Origin: Pseudomonas saliphila | GTDB taxonomy: Bacteria > Pseudomonadota > Gammaproteobacteria > Pseudomonadales > Pseudomonadaceae | Direction: 5' to 3' | Length of the DNA stretch: 33,001 nucleotides | Assembly (NCBI RefSeq): GCF_008638345.1 | Contig: NZ_VTVA01000003.1 | Coordinates: forward strand, 1 to 33,001 | In this document: positions 8,416 through 16,767 of the stretch, piece by piece | How positions within the stretch are numbered: the stretch's first letter is position 1 | Layout: every line of letters starts with the position of its first letter | Made by a program: the position numbers and the translations under genes | Notes under the pieces: generated by a model | Databases searched by the model: none | Told to the model about the DNA's origin: nothing | Seen by the model: only the letters and a program-made list of their open reading frames with translations

Positions 8416-9134
8416 GCGTCGACTAGACAACCCAGCCCGTCTTCGGACCTTGCCCTGAATCCAGCCTTCAAATAAGTCAAAGCTGATGAGAGGTTACTCG
8501 GCGAATTCCTACCGTGGAGACAATTCACTTGCTGACAAAATCCACTTGTACAAATCTATAACGAGCTCTAACCAGGCATTAACGACTTATCGACACACTC
8601 TGGACAAAGCCAGTGTTTTGGTTTGGGCGATTCCTACGCCGGTGGGTATGCCCGTTAACTTCGAAACTCAAGCATCCTGTCGGTACCCAGTGCACCTCGC
8701 GCACTATCAAGTACTTCAAGATAGCCCATCCATGAGCCTGTTACTTGCGCTACATGGTTCTCGAGGACTTAGCGATTACTCACCTGAATGGGCGGTCATC
8801 GAATCCGTCGGGCTTTAGATTGGTTGCGGCCCACAGACGCTACACGGCTCGGTGCGAAGATATAAAAAGAGACCACGACCAAAAGCCGAGCCTGACCACT
8901 CGTGCGCGCAGGCGAAACCATCAACAGGCCCTACAACGCTGAGCTGATCTATCAACAGTCCAGGCTTAGCCAAGGAGCTATGGAAACCGGCACTTTGATA
9001 TGGGTTCACTGGCTCAACCATATCCGGCTGAAGGGCCAGCCAAAGCGCCACGAATGCTGCGGTAATGTCCGCTTTTGGCCCAGAGTGGCCGTAAGCAGCC
9101 CCAACCCGATCCCGCATATCCATAACATCGCCCT
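8416..9134. other. 719-bp stretch without a convincing gene
   Basis: Two open frames exist (8486-8818 plus, 8815-9138 minus). Neither has a ribosome-binding site or a recognisable domain, and their codon use looks random. Base composition appears more AT-rich than the flanking genes. The right end carries a dispersed motif. This stretch marks the transition from the core-like redox cluster to the defence island and may be decayed DNA. Confidence 0.5.
9067..9100 (+). repeat. Dispersed intergenic motif, copy 2
   Basis: GTCCGCTTTTGGCCCAGAG followed by a variable stretch and AAGCAGCC; related to the reverse complement of 4211-4243. The copies are diverged, so only the family resemblance is claimed. 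Confidence 0.4.
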
Positions 9135-9782
9135 TCACTTCACTGGGTTATAAAGCCCCGCTTTTCTGCACGCAGCGGAATATTTATGCTCACTGTTGTA
9201 ACACTGCTTGTTGTGCGCGCTTTTCATCACCTTCTTGAAGCGGCGGCATTCGGTACTGCCGGGCTTGAATGGCCAACAACTCGGCTTCGTTTCCTTCACG
9301 ACTGTCACATACCCAGGATTAGGCTTCGGCGGCTGCAGCGGCATCGCAGAGCGAGGCTGCTTCATGCTTACTGTGTTCACCTGAGTAGCCGGGACGTAGT
9401 TGGCGTCGTTGAATGCAGTTTGCTTAGGTTCGCTGGTAGACGGCGTTTCCGCAGGCTCAGCCAGCAGGCGGTTTACTTGCTCGTCGTAGTTATCAACGCG
9501 CTGCTTGCTCGATTGAGAAATCGCGGCCGGTTGGGCGTGATCCAGCATCGTTGGGGTGGCTCGGACAGCGACCGGGGACCCGGTCCCTAATGCCTCGTTG
9601 TTTTGCCAAATCAGCTGCTTCGAGTCGAGATAGTTTGCAACGGCACCAAACGCGATACACACCCCCAGAATCGACAGCCACAATCGGCTGTGTTTGCTCC
9701 GCCCTTTCCTGACCCGTCTCGGCGCATCATCCCAATCGGCGCGCAGTAACAGCTCTTCCAGCTTCTGCCGACGATCAGACAT
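9135..9782 (-). CDS. Hypothetical membrane protein with Cys-containing C-terminus, partner of Mrr-like nuclease
   Basis: I do not recognise this 215-residue protein. It has a basic N-terminus (PRRVRKGRSKHSR, 21-33), one membrane helix (about 34-51) and a long polar, proline-rich stretch. The C-terminal domain of about 50 residues has four cysteines (169, 179, 194, 205), which could form two disulfides if it faces the periplasm, as the positive-inside rule suggests. Its ATG overlaps the stop of the upstream Mrr-like nuclease gene by eight bases, so the two are almost certainly co-translated. No enzymatic motif is visible. It could be an anchor, sensor or regulator for the nuclease. Function is unknown. 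Confidence 0.75.
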   Translation of the reverse strand: MSDRRQKLEELLLRADWDDAPRRVRKGRSKHSRLWLSILGVCIAFGAVANYLDSKQLIWQNNEALGTGSPVAVRATPTMLDHAQPAAISQSSKQRVDNYDEQVNRLLAEPAETPSTSEPKQTAFNDANYVPATQVNTVSMKQPRSAMPLQPPKPNPGYVTVVKETKPSCWPFKPGSTECRRFKKVMKSAHNKQCYNSEHKYSAACRKAGLYNPVK

Positions 9783-10635
9783 TTGCTATCCCACGACACC
9801 CTGGGTACTTCGAGCATCCCCAGAAAGCATTGCCTGCGTTGGCACCGCGCTTGGCCAGTCGTTTGATCATGGTGCTGTTGCACACCGGGCACATTGGGTT
9901 CTCAGATACCGGTTGGTGGGCTGGCTGTGCGGGCTCGGCGACTTTGGGTTCTGTAGGTGCTGCGTGACGCTGGGCAAGCCATGGTTTGAGCCGAGCTCCA
10001 TCGATGAGCTGGATATTGCGGCCGGAGGCGAAAGCTTTCGCCGCATCAGTGAACTGGCCGGAGGTGACAACAAATCCCCCTGCAGCCCCTTCCACCGCCA
10101 TCGCTCCAAAGAACTCACGAACCACCGGCACGCCGACCTTCTGTGAACGCCAGTGCTTGCACTGCACCAGGTACTTTTCCCCACCCTTGCGCAGGATCAG
10201 ATCTATGCCGCCGTCCGGACCGTTACCGCCGGTTTCGGTGATGTTGTAGCCCTGCCTGCGAAAGGCTTCGCCAATGAGCTGCTCGAACTGCTGCCAGCTG
10301 AGTCCATCAATGGTTTTGCCGGGTTGGGTCGCGGCTTTAACGTCTTCGAGCAGAGCCTTGCGGCGATGACGGCTGAAGATGGAGCCTATGGCACCGATGA
10401 GGCAGGTGAAGGGAATCAGGTATTGGCCGATCATGGCGAAGGTATGCCAGAGCTGACTAACCATCACGCCCGACATATCTCCGGGCTTTACCCCGGCGGG
10501 AATAACGACAGGGCTACTGGCGACGGGATTCAGAATCAACCAGCTAACAAATCCAATCAATAAGCTGACCCACCAGGGCAGGCGGGAAAGGATCGTTACC
10601 AGGTCTTCGAACGTTGAAGTACGTCTACGCGCCAT
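9775..10635 (-). CDS. Membrane-anchored Mrr-like restriction endonuclease with zinc ribbon
   Basis: A 286-residue protein with three parts. Two membrane helices lie at about 20-38 and 64-87. A Mrr_cat nuclease domain runs from about 110 to 220, with GPDGGIDLIL (139-148, Asp145) and LVQCKHWR (156-163, Gln158-x-Lys160) forming the PD-(D/E)XK-type site. A topoisomerase-type C4 zinc ribbon (CPVC at 249-252, CSKYPGC at 274-280) ends it. Mrr-like enzymes cut modified or foreign DNA; the membrane helices would hold the nuclease at the inner face of the envelope. ATG 10635 has an AGGAGC site. A small membrane protein gene overlaps its end. It lies directly next to a type I R-M locus, in line with a defence role. 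Confidence 0.9.
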   Translation of the reverse strand: MARRRTSTFEDLVTILSRLPWWVSLLIGFVSWLILNPVASSPVVIPAGVKPGDMSGVMVSQLWHTFAMIGQYLIPFTCLIGAIGSIFSRHRRKALLEDVKAATQPGKTIDGLSWQQFEQLIGEAFRRQGYNITETGGNGPDGGIDLILRKGGEKYLVQCKHWRSQKVGVPVVREFFGAMAVEGAAGGFVVTSGQFTDAAKAFASGRNIQLIDGARLKPWLAQRHAAPTEPKVAEPAQPAHQPVSENPMCPVCNSTMIKRLAKRGANAGNAFWGCSKYPGCRGIANV

Positions 10636-11103
10636 CCATGGGCTCCTGAGAGTGGCCTAATGCCTTGTCTTGTAAGGTAAACCTTCGCCGCAATAAAGGC
10701 CACAGCGGAGTACAGCTAAGTTCCCAGCCCCGAAGCGCTATGTCGGAGAAGAAGCGATCGTGATGCGTTGGGCAATCGACAACGAAAGCATGTGCTACTT
10801 CTTGTAGTTGAGATTTGATCGACTGGTCCGCGGCAATCACAAGCCAAACCCCGTCGGCGCGCAGGCGCACGCCAACCCCAGGAAACCCAACCGCAACCGA
10901 AACGCGCTCCTGGGGGTGTAGCGCGCCTGCGCTACGCCGATGCTCGTCTTTACCTTGGACATCCCGCACACCGCTGGCTTATCCTTCGGCCATCAAGGGA
11001 CGGCAGTCAGCTCCCCGCAACGGAATGCCTGTTACCCGCTTTTCTCAGCTTACTCACGGCCCGTCCGTAGCCTGCTGATTTATACCTTCACAAAGCCGAA
11101 TCC
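10636..11103. other. 468-bp intergenic region with dispersed repeat
   Basis: This region separates the Mrr-like nuclease (minus) from hsdM (plus). It holds the second copy of the 77-bp repeat. A minus-strand frame through it (10625-10969) runs into the nuclease gene and is not a believable protein. A possible -10 (TATACC, 11081-11086) precedes hsdM, but no good -35 is visible. Confidence 0.5.
10919..10995. repeat. Dispersed 77-bp repeat, copy 2
   Basis: This matches bases 1-77 at 75 of 77 positions, in the same orientation. The sequence to its left (about 10857-10918) is rich in short GC and C-runs and may belong to the element, but copy 1 is cut by the window edge, so this cannot be tested. 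It lies 108 bp before hsdM. Confidence 0.85.
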
Positions 11104-12667
<1,564 letters not shown>

Positions 12668-12678
<11 letters not shown>

Positions 12679-14038
12679 ATGGAAGGAATACAAATTACGC
12701 GATGTGGCCAGAGTCATCACAGGTAAAACTCCGCCCGGCACCCTTGATCAGCACTTTGGTGGAGACGTTCTCTTCGTAACTCCCGGCGACATGGATGAAC
12801 TCAAACACATCTCGAATACATCTCGTACGCTTTCGATAGAAGGTCAAAAAAGCATCAGCCGAATAATATTCGACCGAGGTATCGTTGTGTCTTGCATAGG
12901 CTGGCAAATGGGAAAGTCAGCTATCGTAAAGCAACGCGCCGCGACCAATCAGCAAATTAATACAGTGATTGCGGACGAGTCCATCATTGATATGGACTTT
13001 CTGTTTTACGTCTTGAAGTCTAAAAGAGAACAAATTTTCCAATTGGGTGCAACGGCGACAAGAACACCCATCGTTAAAAAATCATTATTTGAAAAAATAT
13101 CTTTCAAAGCGCCATCTCTTTCTGAGCAGAAAAAGATCTCTGAGTGCCTGTCCAGTATCGACGACAAAATCGAACTCAACCGCGAGATGAACGCCACGCT
13201 CGAAGCCATGGCGCAGGCGTTGTTCAAAAGCTGGTTTGTGGATTTTGATCCGGTGATCGACAACGCCCTGGCCGCCGGCAATCCGATCCCCGACGAGCTG
13301 GCCGAGCGCGCCGAACGCCGCGCCAAGGGCGCACAGCAGCAATCGCCCGAACACCCCCACACCCTGCCCGCCGCCATCCGCCAGCAGTTTCCGGATCGCT
13401 TTGTCTTTACCGAAACTATGGGGTGGGTGCCGGAGGGGTGGACATCTGAGCCCTTGGATAGCATAGCAAGCTACCATAACGGCTTGGCGCTTCAGAAATT
13501 CAGACCAAAAGACGACGAGAGTGAGTATTTACCGGTAGTTAAAATTGCTCAGCTGAAGAAAGGATATGCGGACGGAGAAGAGAAAGCCTCACCGAATATC
13601 AAGCCAGAGTGCATCATCGATAACGGAGATGTAGTTTTCTCTTGGTCAGGATCCTTGGTCGTCGATATCTGGTGCGGCGGAAAGGCGGCGCTGAATCAGC
13701 ATTTATTCAAGGTCACGTCGGACAGCTTCCCTAAATGGTTCTATCACCAGTTCACATGCCATCATCTCGAAGAATTTCAACGGATCGCTGCGGATAAGGC
13801 TGTAACTATGGGTCATATCAAGCGAGAGCATTTGCGCCAAGCTCTATGTGTTGTACCGCCACTCACGCTGCTAGCTGATTGCAGCGATGCATTCAAGTCG
13901 CTCCTCGACAAGTCAATCGAAACACGACTGGAAAGTAGACAACTCGAATTGCTCCGCGACACCCTCCTCCCCAAACTCCTCTCCGGCCAACTGCGCATAC
14001 CCGAAGCCGAACAGCTGGTCGCCGAGGTGACCTCATAG
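12668..14038 (+). CDS. hsdS: Type I restriction-modification system specificity subunit
   Basis: A 456-residue HsdS, which reads the bipartite DNA target. It shows the usual two-fold layout. Target recognition domain 1 (about 1-165) is followed by the conserved central helix with NREMNATLEAMAQALFKSW and FVDFDPV (about 168-191). Recognition domain 2 is about 250-425, and the terminal helix is LESRQLELLRDTLLPKLLSG. A charged, alanine-rich spacer follows the central helix. Both recognition domains are visibly more AT-rich than the conserved helices, as expected when these domains are swapped by recombination. It overlaps hsdM by 11 bases. The DNA target cannot be predicted from sequence alone. 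Confidence 0.96.
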
Positions 14039-14086
14039 CTGAGTGCGCGGCCCCCGGGTAGAAACAGCAAGAGATGCCGTGTGTTT

Positions 14087-14113
14087 CAGTTGTCGCGGAT
14101 TTTGCGACAACTG
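14087..14113. terminator. Perfect 10-bp inverted repeat downstream of hsdS
   Basis: CAGTTGTCGC (14087-14096) and GCGACAACTG (14104-14113) are perfect complements around a seven-base AT-rich loop. It starts 49 bases after the hsdS stop. No T-run follows, so a factor-independent terminator is only one possibility; a protein- or recombinase-binding site is another. Confidence 0.45.
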
Positions 14114-14265
14114 CCGCTGACGGCGGACTACCAAGGCACACGTGGTTTCGTATGAAGGAAGCAAATGCGAAACGGTGCCAGGGAAGTCCAACGAGACCGA
14201 CTCACCTGATCGAGGCGGGAACTGGGCTCAGATGAGCATTCCTTGATTCAGAGCGCGTCAAACGT

Positions 14266-14580
14266 CTAGACACTAGCCAGACGATCAAACATATCAGGGT
14301 ACTGCTCGACCAGCTTTATCAGCAGCGCCGCCTGGGCGTTCGGCTTGGCCTTGCTCTGTTCCCAGTTGCGCAGTGTTTCAGGACTGGTTCGTATGCGCAT
14401 GGCGAAGACCCTTTGTGACATCTTCATTTTCTTTCTCAGAGCGACGATTTCATCTGCCGTCACCTCGGGCGCGGGCCTGTCTGCGACAGTCACCTGGCGC
14501 AAGGTGATCTTGCCTTCCCGCTGCGCCGCCATCTCATCGATGCCCTGCATCATTTCGTCGAACAGATTGCGCTTGTTCAT
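14266..14580 (-). CDS. HigA/NadS-type helix-turn-helix antitoxin
   Basis: A 104-residue protein with an N-terminal toxin-binding-like stretch (NLFDEMMQGIDEMAAQREGK, 5-24) and a C-terminal XRE helix-turn-helix (about 43-98, including MSQRVFAMRIRTSPETLRNW). This is the layout of HigA2/NadS antitoxins, which neutralise a RelE-fold mRNA interferase and repress their own operon. The ATG at 14580 has a GAGG site seven bases upstream. It overlaps, as ATGA, the stop of an upstream frame that encodes only the C-terminal end of a HigB-type toxin. The antitoxin therefore looks intact while its toxin is broken. It lies between hsdS and the other toxin-antitoxin modules. Confidence 0.88.
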   Translation of the reverse strand: MNKRNLFDEMMQGIDEMAAQREGKITLRQVTVADRPAPEVTADEIVALRKKMKMSQRVFAMRIRTSPETLRNWEQSKAKPNAQAALLIKLVEQYPDMFDRLASV

Positions 14581-14654
14581 CTGGTACCTCGCTTGCTCAA
14601 CTCTTTGGTTATGGCCTGTTTGAGCTGCTTCTCCTGGTCAGCGGTCAGGTAGTC
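14577..14654 (-). pseudogene. C-terminal remnant of HigB-type toxin
   Basis: The last 25 codons before the antitoxin, DYLTADQEKQLKQAITKELS plus KRGTR, resemble the C-terminal end of HigB2-like RelE-fold toxins, where a kinase-like LTADQ/KALK helix closes the protein. The TGA overlaps the antitoxin ATG, the usual toxin-antitoxin spacing. Upstream in this frame (to about 14768) the translation no longer resembles the toxin core, and no other frame does. The 5' three quarters are lost or replaced. The identification rests on a short stretch plus position, so it is moderate. Confidence 0.5.
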
Positions 14655-15086
14655 GCCAACCCGCGCTGTGACAATAGAGGTTGTAGGCAGATTGCCTATA
14701 GTTTTCAAGCAAAGCCGGCGCCAGTAGCAGACGATGCGACGCAGTCGTGCTGTAATTTCCACCACCAAATGGTGGAAATTCAGCCACTCGGTGGTGGATT
14801 TTCCACCAGAAAAACTGTTCCGTCTGGCGTGTTTGACAACTCATGGCGGGGATATTGCAATGATGCGGCAGGCGAGATCGACTAGAGAGCTTCCCTTTGT
14901 AAAAACTGCCGGGGGACCCTCGGCAATTCGTCGCGGTGCGACGTTCCCCACCCGCTCGCGAGTTTACATGACGGGAAAAATTAACACTTTGAGTATGACT
15001 ATCGAGCGAAAAGTAAACTCGATACGATCATCACCCGCAGGATTGATCCTGAAGCAGACACGAGACGCCCATGATTCACTCTTCAT
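14655..15086. other. Gap between HigA-type and ParE-type modules
   Basis: I see no supported gene in these 432 bp. It contains the tandem palindromes described separately. It also has a widely spaced inverted repeat, CGAGTTTAC (14959-14967) with GTAAACTCG (15013-15021), 45 bases apart. The right part is more AT-rich than the R-M genes. Confidence 0.4.
14754..14808 (-). promoter_or_regulatory. Two tandem palindromes upstream of the antitoxin unit (putative operator)
   Basis: Palindrome 1 is AATTTCCACCA (14754-14764), a five-base spacer, then TGGTGGAAATT (14770-14780). Palindrome 2 is TGGTGGA (14792-14798), TTT, then TCCACCA (14802-14808). This gives four copies of the half-site TCCACCA/TGGTGGA in 55 bp, with centres 33 bp apart. 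The position, upstream of the minus-strand antitoxin unit, suits autoregulation by its helix-turn-helix protein. Confidence 0.6.
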
Positions 15087-15362
15087 TTACGGGTATTCAC
15101 GCCGAGCGTGCAGGACTCGCAGAATGTCGATGAACTCAACGCCCACTTGGTAGACAACAAGATAATTTGGATGGACGACCGCCTCACGAGAACCGCTGAC
15201 TCTTCCGTCTCTGAAGATAAGGGGTGCTGTCGGGAGGCTCTCGACTGTGCGCAATATCTCAGCGTGTAAAGATGCCGCCGCGATGTGGTTACGCTGGTCT
15301 ATGTAATCGACGATTTCAATAAGGTCGCTGGTGGCTTCTTCAGACCAGCGGACGGTCAGCAC
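15087..15362 (-). CDS. RelE/ParE family toxin
   Basis: A 91-residue toxin of the RelE/ParE superfamily. Typical features are the start TVRWSEEATSDLIEIVDYID, the central SLPTAPLIFRDGRVSGSREA and the end YLVVYQVGVEFIDILRVLHA then RREYP. The ending, with the last beta strand followed by RRxYP, is a ParE hallmark; ParE toxins inhibit DNA gyrase. The frame is open to a TTG at 15383. I chose GTG at 15362 because GGAGGA lies six bases before it and the protein then has the standard length. The start overlaps the 3' end of the antitoxin gene by 23 bases, so the pair is translationally coupled. It appears intact. Confidence 0.88.
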   Translation of the reverse strand: MLTVRWSEEATSDLIEIVDYIDQRNHIAAASLHAEILRTVESLPTAPLIFRDGRVSGSREAVVHPNYLVVYQVGVEFIDILRVLHARREYP

Positions 15363-15540
15363 GCGCCTTCCTCCGTTTCTCAAGCTCAGCCCGCACCTTC
15401 GACATGGCTTCGTCGTGGGCCAGTTTTGGCTTTGTACTGTTCATCGCTTCCTGCACCTTGGTGCGGAACCAGTGGTCATAACTGGCCGCTTGCTCCTCGG
15501 TCTCGAATTCAGAAACGATCGGTGATAAATGAGCGCTCAA
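15340..15540 (-). CDS. Antitoxin of the ParE-type module
   Basis: A 66-residue protein, MSAHLSPIVSEFETEEQAAS onward, with YDHWFRTKVQEAM and a basic C-terminal helix (KVRAELEKRRKAR). This matches the small stability-determinant antitoxins that precede ParE/RelE toxins, where the N-terminal part dimerises and binds DNA and the C-terminal helix wraps the toxin. The start is a TTG with GAGGAG seven bases upstream; no ATG is available near it. It is first in the two-gene unit and overlaps the toxin. A -10-like TATACT sits 24 bases upstream. The role is inferred from position and family style. Confidence 0.85.
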   Translation of the reverse strand: MSAHLSPIVSEFETEEQAASYDHWFRTKVQEAMNSTKPKLAHDEAMSKVRAELEKRRKARADRPLV

Positions 15541-15563
15541 GGTTTATCTCCTCTGTTTAACGC

Positions 15564-15592
15564 AGTATACAGCTTCATTCAGCTATCGCTCA
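15564..15592 (-). promoter_or_regulatory. Candidate promoter of the ParE-type module
   Basis: On the minus strand TATACT (15569-15564) is a near-consensus -10, and TGAGCG lies 17 bases further upstream as a weak -35. It lies 24 bp before the TTG start of the antitoxin, and the GTATAC palindrome (15565-15570) overlaps the -10. Confidence 0.4.
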
Positions 15593-15978
15593 GAGAGGGT
15601 GGTCATTCTGCGGCGCAGTCGAGCAGGGTGGAGGATTTTACACCGTGATGGCCACACCCATGGGCAGGCTGATCTGACAGATGTGTCTGCATAACAAATC
15701 CTGGGGCGGAGAGGTGCCCGTGGAGGCAACTAATAAGAAATCCTTAGCAGGTCGTCTGCGCTGCTGCGCTCTCTAAGGAGATTTACACCCCTGCTGCCCA
15801 CCTATTTGTTATTGCGCAACCCGCCGGACCCACTGTCAACAGCCATTAACACCCACTTACCGGCACTGCTAAGCACAGTTTATTTTGTATAGAAAACTCA
15901 CACCCAAAGGGTTACTATTTACGCCAGAGCAAACCAAAGGTTTAACAAATTGTCTTTATTAACACCCAAGGTGTGACT
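15593..15978. other. Intergenic region between ParE-type and abiE modules
   Basis: There is no convincing gene here. The two toxin-antitoxin units are divergent across this region. It contains a 7-bp inverted repeat (TCCTTAG 15741-15747, CTAAGGA 15773-15779) and, at its right end, the abiE operator-like palindromes. The right 140 bp are AT-rich, as promoter DNA often is. Confidence 0.45.
15902..15974 (+). promoter_or_regulatory. Three evenly spaced palindromes upstream of abiEi (putative AbiEi operator)
   Basis: The three are ACCC-AAA-GGGT (15902-15912), AAACC-AAA-GGTTT (15931-15943) and ACACC-CAA-GGTGT (15962-15974). All follow the pattern ACC-(A/C)AA-GGT, with centres at 15907, 15937 and 15968. 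The 30-31 bp spacing, close to three helical turns, would put them on one DNA face. The last one covers the ribosome-binding site just before the ATG. AbiEi antitoxins are known to repress their operon through inverted repeats. Confidence 0.7.
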
Positions 15979-16767
15979 ATGTCTTCCAAGATAAACTGGC
16001 TAATGGAACATACTTTACCGGGCTCGCTGGTCTTGCAACCGTGGTTAACGCGTCACGGCATAGGCTATTCACTGACCCAGAAATATGTTGCCAGCGGCTG
16101 GCTGAGCAAGCTTGCCCCAGGGGTATACGTGCGCCCAGCAGCCGGCACCACCCCGGCGCCTAACTCGGCAGATGCTCTCCAGGCGCTGACCGAACAGCTA
16201 AATTTACCTGTACACCTTGCCGGCTTGAGCAGTCTGGCGCAGCAGGGTCTCAGCCATTATTTATCACTAGGGCAGGAAGCGATCTGGGTCGGCGTGGGAA
16301 ATAGACAGTCTCTCCCCAAATGGTTTCGTGAACTCCCGGGTCAGGAGTGGCGCTACTGCGGCAATTACAAACTGACCGGCCTGTCAGCCGATGATTTCAC
16401 GATACTGACGGTCGATGGACGGAAAGTAAAAGCCAGCAAACCGGAGCTGGCTGCCTATGAAGTAGCAGATGCCGTTGGCGACTACATCAGTTTTGAACAC
16501 GCGGCGGAGCTGTTCCAGGGGCTGGTCAATTTAAGCCCACGCAAGGTTCAGGCATTGCTCGAGCGCAGCCGCGCTGTCCAGACCAATCGCGTGTTCCTGT
16601 TCCTGAGCCATCAGTCCGGGCATCAATGGACCAAACGTCTCGATGAGTCCCGGGTGACGCTCGGTTCCGGCAAGCGCCAGGTAGTGACCAATGGGCGCTA
16701 CGATGAGCGATATCAAATAACCGTGCCCCCTTCTCTGGCGACAAGCGAGCAACCCAGGCATGGATAA
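15979..16767 (+). CDS. abiEi: Type IV toxin-antitoxin antitoxin AbiEi
   Basis: A 262-residue protein of the AbiEi family, the antitoxin of the AbiE abortive-infection system. It has an N-terminal winged helix (LTRHGIGYSLTQKYVASGWL and the following strand, about 24-55) that binds the promoter, and a C-terminal antitoxin domain (about 100-260). LPVHLAGLSSLAQQGLSHYL and the beta-rich middle are typical. AbiEi proteins repress their operon and counteract the toxin without stable complex formation. ATG 15979 was chosen over GTG 15973; AAGGTG lies just upstream and is embedded in the third palindrome. It overlaps abiEii by eight bases. Confidence 0.93.
   Translation: MSSKINWLMEHTLPGSLVLQPWLTRHGIGYSLTQKYVASGWLSKLAPGVYVRPAAGTTPAPNSADALQALTEQLNLPVHLAGLSSLAQQGLSHYLSLGQEAIWVGVGNRQSLPKWFRELPGQEWRYCGNYKLTGLSADDFTILTVDGRKVKASKPELAAYEVADAVGDYISFEHAAELFQGLVNLSPRKVQALLERSRAVQTNRVFLFLSHQSGHQWTKRLDESRVTLGSGKRQVVTNGRYDERYQITVPPSLATSEQPRHG

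Noticed and set aside
8486..8818. 110-residue plus-strand open frame
   Set aside because: No ribosome-binding site, no recognisable domain and irregular codon use; it is likely chance in a gene-free stretch.
8815..9138. 107-residue minus-strand open frame
   Set aside because: It runs through the dispersed motif at 9067-9100; its product resembles the spurious small proteins often predicted from such repeats.
10625..10969. 114-residue minus-strand open frame upstream of the Mrr-like nuclease
   Set aside because: It begins inside the 77-bp repeat and overlaps the start of the nuclease gene; no protein family fits.
14959..15021. Widely spaced 9-bp inverted repeat as a possible mobile element end pair
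   Set aside because: The arms are short, there is no target duplication or transposase, and a chance match cannot be excluded.
15902..15974. CRISPR-like short repeats upstream of abiEi
   Set aside because: There are only three imperfect 11-13 bp palindromes with spacers of under 20 bp and no cas genes; they fit an operator, not a CRISPR array.
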